Assembly: GCA_009760855.2 (NCBI GenBank)
Contig: WPIO01000062.1
Location: forward strand, 1,028,001-1,088,000
DNA from: Cristatella mucedo
Lineage: Eukaryota; Bryozoa; Phylactolaemata; Cristatellidae
Length of the DNA stretch: 60,000 nt
Direction of reading: 5' to 3'
The translations under genes were made by a program, and so were the position numbers. This document shows positions 20,543 to 30,328 of this stretch, one piece after another. How positions within the stretch are numbered: the first letter of the stretch is position 1; every line of letters begins with the position of its first letter. The notes under the pieces are model-generated. The model made no database searches. It was not told the DNA's origin and was given only the letters and a program-made list of their open reading frames with translations.

Positions 20543-20555
20543 AAAAACTAAAAAT

Positions 20556-21136
20556 TTATTTACTTTGAATATATAAACCAGCTCCAATCTTTTTCCTTAT
20601 ACTTCCACCATACCCATCAGGTCTTGTTCTCTCTCCAGTAGGTATAATTGATTTTATTGCTTTCTCAACTTCTTTACATGTTTTTGGATCATTTTCTTTA
20701 AGAGCTTCTGAATCGTCTTCTACTTCTTTTATTTTTACTTTTTTACTTTTTTAGTTTTTGGTTTAAGTTTTTCAAGCATTGCACGCTTAATCTCTAGATC
20801 CATTTCTTTCATCTTTCTATCATAATCTTCTTCTTTTTTTCGTTTCTCAATTTCATATTCTTGTTCTTGTTCTTTCTTTCTTCTTTCTTCTTCAAGTTTA
20901 TCATCCATCTCTCTTTGTTTATTAGCGTATTCTTGATCAATCTTTTCTTTTTTAGTTTATAATTCAGTAATCTTCCTTGCTTGATGCATTTCAATTCCTT
21001 TATTAGCAATGTTCATACTTAATCCAGTTAAAACAGGTGTTACTTTACCAACACCGTCGAGTACTTTATCTAAAACTCCAGACCCATGGTACATTCCTCT
21101 TATATTTCCATGACTAGTTCTTATATAGCTACCCAT
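20556..21136 (-). pseudogene. long coiled-coil protein, probably virion-associated, broken
   Basis: The minus-strand start MGSYIRTSHGNIRGMYHGSG is followed by a short segment to MHQARKITEL, then an in-frame TAA near 20958. The same frame then stays open through a strongly charged Lys/Glu/Arg stretch (EKIDQEYANKQREMDDKLEE and onward), a long coiled coil. A frameshift near 20745 leads to a C-terminal part ending GYGGSIRKKIGAGLY. The gene lies directly between the penton-like genes and the major capsid gene. A structural or packaging-cofactor role is inferred from position only. Confidence 0.6.
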
Positions 21137-21147
21137 CTCTCTCTATA
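21134..21147 (-). promoter_or_regulatory. start-site motif TATAG-AGAGAG-ATG
   Basis: Minus strand, immediately after the stop codon (21148-21150) of the penton-like gene upstream. Confidence 0.5.
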
Positions 21148-21943
21148 CTATTTTGAAATTTCTATTGTAGCTATAACATCTTTTATTATATTGAGTCTAT
21201 TTCCATTTTGGTCTGTCAAAGTAATCATAGAACTACTCAATGATTCTATATCACCCCTTGTCTGTAGATACATTACATTTGGAATATGCAAATCAACTTT
21301 TTCTTTTCTCTATATAATTAAGTTCTGGATTAAATAAGTCACAATAAACACTGATCCATTCAATGTCATTGAAATTAGAGGATTTCATTTTATTCCATGC
21401 TGTCTATGTTCCGGCGAAGTAATGTGATTTTTCATCTTTTTTATCTTCTTCTCTTCCATCACCATAATCATAATCAGGGGAGTATGTTCCTTGCTCCTTT
21501 GTATTAAAACCAAGGGTATCTCCAATGTTATTAATAACGCCGGATATATCACTTGCTAGTAAAACAACATATTCACCCACTACTTTCATGACTATTTTAT
21601 CACTATCACCAACACTAAAAATAATTCCAGAACTATCTCTTCGTGAAGGGTTGTAAAGTGATGCAGCACCATCTAATCCTCTATTTAATGCTGCAACAAG
21701 TCTAGTAGTATCATAATAACCTGGAGGAACAGAAATGGAAAAGCTATTAGCCATTGTAGGATTAGTTTTAAACCAAAGCATATCGTTTTCAAGAGCAACA
21801 ATTTTTACAATGCTTTTATATGTGTAAGTAAATTCTATTCTTCGTAACCCAACTTTTTCATACCCAGATTTAGGACCAAGCATTATAGATGGGCAGTTAG
21901 TTTTACAGTCTATATCGGAAGCTCCTGTTAACCTAATCTTCAT
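21148..21943 (-). pseudogene. penton-like minor capsid protein, copy A
   Basis: Starts MKIRLTGASDIDCKTN and has VGLRRIEFTYTYKS near residue 31 and a PPGYYDTTRLVAALN block near residue 73. These are features of Polinton minor capsid (single jelly-roll) proteins that occupy capsid vertices. It closely matches copy B. About 64 bases present in copy B are missing near 21307, between AAAAG direct repeats, shifting the frame. The C-terminus has LTDQNGNRLNIIKDV. It is a tandem duplicate of the next gene. Confidence 0.7.
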
Positions 21944-23050
21944 TTTCTATATTTATTTTATTTTTTTCTATAATTGTTTTAATTTTTTCTATACTTGTTT
22001 CTATACTATTATCTATAAATGTTTTAATTTTTTCAATAGTTGTTTCTATACTATTATCTATAAATGTTTTAATTTTTTCTATACTTGTTTCTATACTTGT
22101 TTTACCTTTTCTAATAACTATTGTAGATACAACATCTGTAATTGTATTAATCCTATTTCCATTTTGATCTGTTAATGTAAGTCTATAACCAGCCAATTGA
22201 GATATATCACTCCTTTTAGGTAAGTAAATTACATTTGGAATATGTAAATCAACTTTTTGACCCGGAGCAATATCATCGGTGTCAATAATATATAGAGATC
22301 CTGACTGCTCTGGAAATCCTTTTCTTTTCTCTATATAGTTAAGTTCTGGATCAACCGAATTGCAATCAACGCTTATCCATTTTACACCTGTATTATCAGG
22401 TTGAATAATTTTGTTCCACGCTTTATAAGTTCCAGCAAAATACATAGCTTTTTCTACCGCTTCATATACTGTTCCTCCAACCATGTCTTTATCAAACGTT
22501 TCCTGTTCATTTGAATTAAACCCTAATGTATCTCCGATACTATAAAATTCAGGTTTTTTTTTCAATGAAAGAGTTGGCTCCAAGAAAAACAACACTATCC
22601 CCAGCTACTTGCATAACTATTTTATCATCTGTATCAGCACTAAATTTTATTCCATTTCCAGCCCTTCCATTATATAGTGCTGGTGTAGGAGAACCAGCAC
22701 CGGGAGAGCCATCTGGATTAGGGGCAGGAAGCTTTTTTTAGTGCTAAAGCTGTGTTTAAAGCAAGAACAATCTTATTGCTGTCATAAGTTCCTGAAGTCG
22801 TAGGAGTACCATTTGCTTCTTTTCCAAAATCAATTTCAATAAATTGAGGATTACCAACATCTCCAAGAGAAAACTTAAACCAAAGTCTATCATTTACACC
22901 CCTAAAGACATTTGATATAGTTCTATTTACATATGTAAACTCTACCCTTCTTAAACCTACTTCATTGTATCCAGATTTTTCTCCTAAATTAATTGAAGGA
23001 TATAATGTTTTGTAATCTGAAGAAGATGTGCCAGTTAATCTTATTGTCAT
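21933..23050 (-). pseudogene. penton-like minor capsid protein, copy B, with a repeat tail
   Basis: Starts MTIRLTGTSSSDYKTL at 23050 and shares VGLRRVEFTYVNRT, WFKF, the LALNTALAL block, the GDTLGFN block and LTDQNGNRINTITDV with copy A. Frames change near 22735 and 22560. The C-terminus has three near-identical 16-residue units of the type SIEKIKTFIDNSIETT, likely a coiled coil and absent from copy A. Such a tail could trimerise or anchor a fibre, which is inference. Confidence 0.7.
21941..21952 (-). promoter_or_regulatory. start-site motif TATAG-AAA-ATG
   Basis: Minus strand: ATATAG, AAA, then the ATG at 21941-21943. The whole motif lies inside the last codons of copy B. Confidence 0.6.
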
Positions 23051-23060
23051 TTCCTATATT
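23048..23060 (-). promoter_or_regulatory. start-site motif TATAG-GAA-ATG
   Basis: Minus strand: AATATAG, GAA, ATG at 23048-23050. It overlaps the 3' end of the gene before it. Confidence 0.6.
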
Positions 23061-23919
23061 ATATTTCTATAATTTCTATAACAACAGCAATTTGTTCACC
23101 ACCAAAATCTAACAACTTCAAGTTTTGATCAGTAATTTTAATAGTTATATCACTAATAACTTCAGTAGAAACATTGTGGTATTCAGGAGTATTTGGTTCA
23201 TACACCATTGTATCCCATGGATAAAAGTCAAATCCAAAACTTCTTAAAGCTTGTGTTTTAATTCCATTTATAAAACTTGTTCCGGGAGCAACTAGATTAC
23301 AATTAACAAGAACAAGTTTTACATCTGCAATACTTACCTGCTCTTCTGAATAGAACTTTTTGTTTGGAGTACAAACAGTGGGTATAATATTTGGATATGA
23401 CTCTAAAAACTTGCTATCCGTTGTATAAGCAGGTTTAGTAAATCCAAGCACTTTAGAAATGGATGATTTACTTGCAATAAAACTCCACCCAACAGGCATA
23501 CTAATCCATGAGTGTGCAGTACCAGTGTCAACACCAACTGTAAACTTATCAGTTGTAGACCCTGTTTGAGTAATAAAATTATTAATCCTATCAACAATAC
23601 CAGTGTTTAAGTCATCACTATCAACAGTATAAATTCCTGGTTATATAGTTACAGTTTGTTCTGAACCACCCGCACTTCTATAAACAAAAGAATTAATAGA
23701 AGTAGTAATATTTTTTATGGAATTGATTCCAACAAACTTCTCAAAACAAACTTTTAGGTTTTTGTTTCTCAATAAAATAGGAGTACTAATATGTAGACCA
23801 AGTGGGTTAGAATTTCCAATAATATTGAACACATAACCTTCCTTACTTACTTGACTACTTTTTCTAATAACTTCAACATTCTTAAGTATGTCTTTTGTAA
23901 TACCTAAAAGATCACTCAT
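23059..23919 (-). pseudogene. third penton-like protein, with one in-frame stop
   Basis: The frame from the ATG at 23919 reads MSDLLGITKDILKNVE and meets a TAA at 23641-23643. The same frame then continues, from PGIYTVDSDDLNTGIVDRIN, to 23059. Full length would be about 286 residues. FEKFVGINSIKNITTSINSF and the C-terminal ITDQNLKLLDFGGEQIAVVI align in order with the jelly-roll blocks of copies A and B, so it is probably a diverged paralogue. Vertex or spike protein role is inference. Confidence 0.6.
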
Positions 23920-23929
23920 TTTCTATATA
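23917..23929 (-). promoter_or_regulatory. start-site motif TATATAG-AAA-ATG
   Basis: Minus strand. The TAG of the motif (23923-23925) is also the probable stop codon of the upstream AT-hook gene. Confidence 0.65.
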
Positions 23930-25158
23930 TTAAATAATAGATTATTTATTTTTGCAACACAAGACTTTGGTGCTTTCCCAGATCTAGCTAAATAATCTAC
24001 AGCAGCACTTATTGAATTTACAACTCCTTTATTTCCAGCAGCAAGCTCTCCCAACCACAAATCAATCTTACTAAATACTTATTTATCACTATTAACAAAC
24101 ATTGGAACAACCTTTAATCCTTCTCCCACATTTAAATATTGTAGTCCTAATATATAAAAAATACTTAGGTCTTTTTTACTCATTCTTTGTTTTTTGCTCA
24201 AATCTGTAGCAATTTGAAGAATTCTATCATTAATATTACTCTCTGTAATTCCTTTTATATATTCCCTCATATCAGTTTTCATTTTACCAGCAGATTTTAT
24301 TTTAGTAAGTTCAATTAATTCTTCTCTAATAACATGTGGGTCTTTTGAAAATGTGATTTTAGGAAAACTATCTTCTATCACAGTTGTAAATTGTGGTTCT
24401 GTAGCAGGTTCTTCAACACTTTCAATTGGTAAAGCAGTTTTACTTTTTCTTCCTCTTTTCTTTGGTGTACTAGTAACAGTTGTAAATTCAGTCGTGTTAG
24501 GATCTGTAACACTAGCAGCAGGTTCTATACTAGGTTCTATACTAGGTTCTATAACACTTACAGTTGGTAAATCATTTTTTCTCCCTCTTTTCTTTGGTGT
24601 ACTTGTTTCAACTTTTTTTATACCTCCTTTCTTAATCTTTGGAGTACCAGTAGATGGATTAATGTTAAGACTTTCTGCCACTGCCCTTTGAACACCATCA
24701 ATAATTTCTTTTATTTCTGGATTAGCTGCATTACTCTTTGCCTGATTTACTCTTGTTATTGCTTTTTTATATTTTCCAGATGTAATATCAGCAATTGCTT
24801 TTTTCAAAACTCAAGATACATCTTGAGGTTCTTTAGGTTTAGGCTGTATCGCCTTTTCAATTAGTTTATTAGTCTCCATTTGAATTGCAAGTTTAGGTCT
24901 CAGTACTTTAAGTTTATTAAAATCAACACCACCTGAATCATTTTTTGAATGCTCTAAAGCACGTTCATTTAGTTTATGTTCTATCTGATCTCTAGCAACA
25001 ATTTCAGCTTCTATTCTTGCCATTTCTTCACCGTTGTTAAGTATGGTTGCAACATTTAACTTGTCCAAATTACTATATAAGTTTTCTAAATCAAGAGCTT
25101 CTTGAACACTATATTCATATTTTCTAATTTTCCTTTGATACAACTTTCCGTTAATCAT
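23923..25158 (-). pseudogene. AT-hook protein, probably DNA-binding, broken
   Basis: The minus-strand frame starts MINGKLYQRKIRKYEYS at 25158, meets a TGA at 24811-24813, and continues in the same frame to 24079. A frameshift near 24078 then opens the last segment (SKIDLWLGELAAGNKGVVNS) to a TAG at 23923. The middle has two TPKKRGRK motifs separated by about 55 residues, each with the R-G-R core of AT-hooks that bind the minor groove of AT-rich DNA. Proline- and glutamate-rich linkers with an IEPS repeat surround them. Condensing the AT-rich genome in the particle is a plausible but inferred role. Confidence 0.65.
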
Positions 25159-25172
25159 TCCTTTCCTATTAA
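25156..25172 (-). promoter_or_regulatory. start-site motif, variant TTAATAG-GAAAGG-ATG
   Basis: Minus strand. The TAA inside the motif is the probable stop of the ATPase gene. Confidence 0.45.
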
Positions 25173-25822
25173 CTATTGAAAATAGTTATTAGTTGTTTTC
25201 CTTCTTCATCAACAGACCAAAATCTTCCTTTTTTCAGTCTTAGTTAGATCTATAACACAATAACCAAATTCTTCCCTTGTACAAGAATCAACCCAATCTT
25301 TAAATTGCTTTACATCTATATCACCAACATATGAACGACGTATATACTCTATATCGTTATTGTTTTGTTTGAATATTATTATAAAGTTTACATTGTTTCT
25401 TATAGTTCTTTTAGGAACATTTGTAAATCCTTGAGAAAGATAAAATATATTCATTTTTTTATGCCTTCCTCTATGGTACTTTGATCTTCATTTATAACAT
25501 CATCTAACACAACAACATTTCTACATTTCTTATATGAATCAACATCTGGCATTTCATCTACTCCACCAACCCAAACAAATGCAGGGTTCTCTTTTGTCAT
25601 ACTTATAAATCCTCGATACATTGGTTGATCTAAACTTGTTGCAATAATAGTACAAGCATCATACTTTAATTTTAATGAAAATATCCAATTCATTATTAAT
25701 TGTGTCTTACCACACCCACTAGGACCTAAAACTAATGCCCTAATAGGTATTTTAGGTAATGGTTCTTCATGACCTGTAGCAGTATCCTGTCCAAAGTCAT
25801 AAGGCTTAACTTTCAAAGACAT
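25169..25822 (-). pseudogene. packaging ATPase (FtsK/HerA, A32-like), frameshifted
   Basis: This would pump the genome into the capsid. The minus-strand frame starts MSLKVKPYDFGQDTATG. Walker A is GPSGCGKT near residue 34, Walker B is NVVVLDDV near residue 105, and a further block FYLSQGFTNVPKRTIRNN lies in the next frame. A frame change occurs in the A run at about 25450, where TGA and ATG overlap, and another near 25235 before the final TAA at 25169-25171. The length of about 215 residues fits Polinton ATPases. Confidence 0.92.
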
Positions 25823-25830
25823 TCTATATT
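25820..25830 (-). promoter_or_regulatory. start-site motif TATAG-ATG
   Basis: Minus strand: AATATAG directly before the ATG at 25820-25822. It diverges from the zinc-ribbon gene at 25851. Confidence 0.55.
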
Positions 25831-25850
25831 AAAAATTTTTATATTTGTAT

Positions 25851-26079
25851 ATGGAGATTTATTGTATGAAGTGTAAAAAGTCGACTGACACAATCCATGA
25901 GGAGTATGTTGAGGTGGATAGCACAAAAGGAATGAGAGGAATGATTGAAAGGAATTTGTACAATTTGTAGAAAAAAGAAATCAAAGTTTGTTAAACTAAG
26001 AAGTACTCCTGTTCCAGTTGCTGTTGGTGAAGGATCTTTATCTCAAGGATTGGAAGAGGAGCAAGTGAACAAAAAATAA
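25851..26079 (+). pseudogene. small zinc-ribbon protein, frameshifted
   Basis: Begins MEIYCMKCKKSTDTIHEEYV, with a CxxC pair at residues 5-8. A frameshift near 25955 leads into a frame with a second pair, GICTICRKKKSKFV, and a short tail ending at 26077-26079. Two CxxC pairs about 35 residues apart plus a basic patch form a zinc ribbon, as seen in small proteins of many large DNA viruses and Polintons. Another frame remains open to about 26130, so the C-terminus is uncertain. Confidence 0.6.
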
Positions 26080-26112
26080 TTGGTGAGATTAAAAGTGCGA
26101 TAGAGAAACTAA

Positions 26113-26433
26113 AAAAAAGTAAAATCATCAGCTTTGACAGATATAGAAATAAATAATTATATAAAAGAATTAGATATAAAAAACTTTAGAGGTGTCTTTG
26201 CAAGAGATGAACTCACAAAGCCTTTAGAGAATGAATGTCTTATTTGTAACACTGGAAATTCACACCTTGCAATACATCATTGGGTCGCATTAAAGAAAGA
26301 AGGGTCTAAGTGTTTTTACTTTGATTCTTTTGGAGCACCACCAATGCCAGAGGTAATAAGTTACTTTGGTGATAAAAATTATGCCCGAGGCATTGTTGAT
26401 AGAATGCTAGACATTAGCAGAAAAAAGATATAA
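26113..26433 (+). pseudogene. adenain-like cysteine protease, truncated
   Basis: This would cleave virion proteins during maturation. The frame open from 26113 (no ATG; TTG at 26134) carries NFRGVFARDEL, the His of the catalytic triad in IHHWVALKK and the acidic member in FYFDSFGAPP, in the adenovirus-protease order. The part that should hold the oxyanion Gln and the catalytic Cys is absent: the frame ends at 26431-26433, where the terminal repeat starts. A 3' deletion is likely. The start is also uncertain. Confidence 0.8.
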
Positions 26434-26574
26434 AAAATTATAGGACAACATTTTTAGTGTTGGAGGAAAATTCCACTTTTAGGACAATTCCCCTTTCAGG
26501 ACACCGAATGTGAAGGTAGTGAACATGAGTGTCCTGAAAGGGGAATTGTCCTAAAAGGGGAATTTTCTTACAAC
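26430..26574 (-). repeat. right terminal inverted repeat
   Basis: Reverse complement of 8942-9087 with three base differences by eye. It carries the same internal palindrome. Confidence 0.95.
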
Positions 26575-26580
26575 ACACCT
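26575..26580. repeat. right target-site duplication (ACACCT)
   Basis: Pairs with CCACCT at 8935-8940, with one mismatch. Confidence 0.75.
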
Positions 26581-26612
26581 TACCTCGTGTGCCATCACCG
26601 CTCACCGATCGA
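26581..26612 (-). mobile_element. tRNA-derived SINE, remaining part of the split copy
   Basis: TACCTCGTGTGCCATCACCG and the next bases match the end of the intact copy at 50827-51014 (TACCTAGTGTGCCATCACGG). It continues the SINE interrupted at 8940. Confidence 0.85.
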
Positions 26613-29218
26613 TGCTGGACGGACCGCAAAACTGTCCGTCAAAGCTGCACGCCGAAACTCGCGAGCCCACCGGAAAAAATTATTGTGCTTCTTTAAAAAA
26701 GAAACATCTTCAACGCTAATTAAGCCGCGGAAGGGTAGCCGAACGAAAGGGTTCTCCAGCCATTATAATTAGTAAGCGGTCGTGCTCCCATTTAGCGCTG
26801 AATCTCCGCAGCCAAGAATGCCGCCCGGATGCAGCCTCTTTTAAGCGCCTTCTAACAAGCTGATTTAGGCGACATCGCGCGGCTAGGATGGCGGCGCGAT
26901 GTACTGCGACTCTAGAGCTGTCTTGACGGTCCAGACTTCCAATTAAGTGCAACTGAAACAATGCTTAGGGGTTTTAACCACCCAGCGTTTGCATAGAACA
27001 ATCGTGACTTCTTTGCCGTTCCCTGAACGCTGGGGTGTGACAAGCAAGCTGCCTGCATGGTACATTCCCAAATAACAGGACGTCGCACCTGCCCTTGCTT
27101 TTCGTGACTTCAATTTGCCGCCCCGGTCAGACCCGGGGGCGAGGTGTTCGCCTTTGCCGATCAAGGTTGTGGGCTCGTGCCCCGCGGTGCGTGTGCAGCG
27201 CCTGGATAGAGATTAGGTTGTCTCTTAGGGAGCTATACAAATGAATCAAGTATATCACCTCAGTGAACATCGCCGGTTCTTTCAGTGCTCTAGTCTCTTC
27301 GCCAAATCTGCTTCCGGCATATTGCACAGTGGCTGCGAAGGAAGTGGTTCCACCGGAGTGCAGAGTCTCATGCCAGTGATTGCTTTTCAAGCGCTGCACT
27401 CGAGCTACAGCTGTTAATGCAAGCAGAGTGTTCAAATCAATTCATCTAGTGTCAGTAAAATATTCCAATTCCAGTCTTTTTTACACGAACCTTATCACAA
27501 CTGTCTCAGCATGGCCTGCACTCTCTGAGGATTTCCAATTTTCCAGACTCCATAATGGCATCCCAAGCGTATCTCGAAGGCTCACACAACACGCGCCTCT
27601 TCTTCTGTGTATACTGCTCCGACGCACTTGATTATGCACCATGGGAACGTTCGCAGGAAATTACCTATCTATGTAGTCGAGACTCTCAAAACGCCTTCAG
27701 TGGCTGTCCAGTTATTAACCTCATTTGGGTTAGCATATTGCCTAGTAACGTAGAATAATTATCTCTGAGAACTGCCAGAAAACCGTCGCAGCGGCTGGAA
27801 ACCTTCCCCCCTATGAGGGATAATTCTGATGCAGCGTGTTCACATCATGCAACGAACAGACTGTTAGCGCTCACGTGAGACTTTTTAAATATGAGAGATA
27901 TGTAGCCAATAGAACCACGCACGCACTTGAGTATCATCAAAAGAAATGGAGGTACAGATCTTTTTAGCCGACCTTTAAAGAGGCGCCCAGGTGGCCATCT
28001 TTCGGTGCGGATATTTGGATTTCCCCTAGATGACGTGTAAACAATTTTTAGAAGGGCTAAAGAGCCCGTCATGTCGGAAGTGCTTTGATGAGAAGATTCG
28101 GAGTCGGCATTTCCGATTCATAGAACCCAGAACACCTCACTATGGTTGCACGCCCGCTGATCTACTCCTCTATGCTATTCAAATGTCACCTGCATTGACA
28201 ACTGTAGACTAAAATCAATTGACCGCGATAGAACGTCAACTGTGCGCGTCCGGGGCGCGTCCCTTTGGCACACACGAATACACGTATCGCTCGTCAGCCC
28301 CGAGGCACCCCCAAGTCTCGTGCCTCGAGGTCTGATGGAATGTGAATGAATCCCGGTGAAAGCCTTGGCTTGAAACCCGCTGGTCGCTTGGCATAGCACA
28401 GGCATATAATTCCTACCAAAGTCGATTCGAAGTCGGAGCGTCGGGCGTCGGTGGCCGATCCTGCAACAGCAGTCATGCAGTCATCTTCGTCGCTCGCTCG
28501 CTCTTCTCTCGCTCATGCGCACGTGCTAGGGGCTGAATGATATCGGGCGCAGCTCGACTTCGGCCGTCGTTTACCACCTAGCCGAGCCTGCAGCCGGTGG
28601 CCGGCAGTTAAATGGCTTGCAGCGAACCATCGCTCGCAACGTTTAGCCAGCGGCAATGAAAAGAAGGCACGCGAATCTACTCAGCTTTAGTCGCCGAGTG
28701 GTGAGTGGTGTCCGTAACTTCCAAATTTAGAAGTCGATATTGCTGCAGTAGCTGTGCAAATAAGGACGACCACCAGACCGTAGCCGACTGCATAAGGACG
28801 ACCGCCAAACCGCAGCTAACTGCATCGACCTGGAGCTGGCCCTAGCGATTTTATTTTGAGCAGCGGCGTTGGTAGTCCTCAGATTCAAAGCTACAGCCGA
28901 AACTCATAGATATGTAGCCGCTGAAGAGCGGGTGTGTCGGAGAAGCCTGGAGCGACAAACACGTGGGTAGCCGGGGAGGGGGAGGGACCGGCCACGACCG
29001 ACCCGACCGACCGCACGGCTAAGCCGCCACAACCTGGGTGGGTGTGGAGGGGGCGGGCCACCGACGACCCTCCCACCCACGGCTCAGCGGCTGTTGCTTT
29101 AGTCGGGCTCTAGCGGAGCCAATAGGGGAGTCGCCACCGTGGACCCACCCGACGTACTAGCCAAACTGCGGACGAAGGCAGAAGTCAGATCCCCGCCCGT
29201 AAGACCGACGATTGCAAC
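26613..29218. other. intergenic and opsin upstream region
   Basis: I see no supported gene between the split SINE and the opsin start. A short tandem duplication of an AAGGACGACC-containing 35-bp unit lies at 28762-28825. From about 28900 the sequence becomes GC-rich with GGGAGGGACC-like and GGGGGCGGGCC-like patches, plausible as a CpG-type promoter and 5' UTR of the opsin gene. No TATA box is evident. Confidence 0.4.
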
Positions 29219-29465
29219 ATGGATCAGCTAAGCGTGCATGATTGCGAGAGCTGCAGCAGCGCGATTGCGACGACGACGACGACGACTCAGCTGCCGACTG
29301 CCTCCGCCGCCGCCGCAGCTGCGAATAATTGCTGCTGCGTAGCCGAATTGACCGCCGCTGCTTTCGTAATCCCCTTGCTGTCGGACGACGTCGGCGGAGC
29401 TAAGTTCGCATCTCGACTCAGCGTCACGGTCAACTCCGTGCTAGCGTCGTACTTGACGGCCGTCG
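29219..29465 (+). CDS. opsin exon 1 (N-terminus and start of TM1)
   Basis: The gene encodes a seven-transmembrane, retinal-binding, G-protein-coupled light receptor. This exon starts MDQLSVHDCESCSS, has Thr- and Ala-rich low-complexity stretches, and ends in VNSVLASYLTAV, the beginning of TM1. The donor GTGAGT follows directly, leaving phase 1. Splicing to 36481 continues TM1 smoothly. The low-complexity N-terminus makes the exact ATG the least certain part. Confidence 0.8.
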
Positions 29466-30328
29466 GTGAGTGTCGGCACGCACGCTCGCGGTGTCCGTGC
29501 TCGCATCCGCTAGCATCCCTCTTCGCAGTCGCTCGCGGAGCAGCAGCAGCAGCTCTGGTCGTCGCTGCGGTGTCGGCGGCGGCGGCGGCGGCAGCAGCTG
29601 CAGCCGGCGGCAGCACCCACTTGGCAGTTAGCCAGCGCTCTGAATCCTGGCAGTCGCTGAATGGCCGCCTCAGGGCGCTGGACCGCTGCTGGTGCTGGTG
29701 CTGGTGCTGCTGCTTCGGGCACCTGGCCACGCCCGCCACTTCAGAAGCCGCTAAAATACCCGCTCGGTCGAGGCCGCCTCACGATTCAGTCATTACGCTG
29801 GTTTCAGAATATTACCAGCCTATAAAATGCCACTGTGGGCTCAATTAGTGCAAAAGTTCGAAGCCTGCAAGATGCGCCTCAACAGATGCCCGGATGCTCC
29901 CGGATCCCCTTTCAGTCTGTGTGTGGCCGGTGGTCACTAGAAGCCTCCAGTACCTACTGGATACAGCATGCCTGCAGCGCGTAGCAAGGCAGCTTGTCCA
30001 GCATCAGAGCAGCAGTCCGTAACTTAAAGAAAAGTTTGCAGAGTAGAAGTCTGGACAACAGTAAGCAGTCACAGGCTCCACAGCGCCATAATGGACCCGA
30101 AAAAAACCGCCGCGCGCAAAATCAGCCAGATTATTACTGCAGATATTTCTTATTCGTGTTTCCTGAATAATAGCGGCATGGAATCGGCAGTGCGATAGTC
30201 GATGGTTTGGCATAGCAGCCGAAGCCGTACAATAGGCAGTCAGTTGTGACGTAGCAGCTGCAGCAGCTGCCTGGTGCTCTGGGCCATCGAGCTCTATGAG
30301 AGTTGTTACACGTCGTGGCTGCTATTCA

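Larger units (their letters stand above)
8941..26574. mobile_element. Maverick/Polinton (adintovirus-like) integrated element, about 17.6 kb, defective
   Basis: Long terminal inverted repeats, a 6-bp target duplication, and genes for protein-primed DNA polymerase B, retroviral-type integrase, FtsK/HerA-type packaging ATPase, adenain-like protease, double jelly-roll major capsid protein and penton-like proteins together define a Polinton. Length and content fit the family. Base composition is far more AT-rich than the flanking host DNA. Nearly every gene has at least one frameshift or in-frame stop, often in A runs, so this copy should not make particles by itself unless the lesions are sequencing errors. 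Confidence 0.96.

Noticed and set aside
29287-29739. Minus-strand 150-residue Ala-rich frame opposite opsin exon 1
   Set aside because: Complement of GCN-rich coding sequence; no domain and the opsin frame explains the region.
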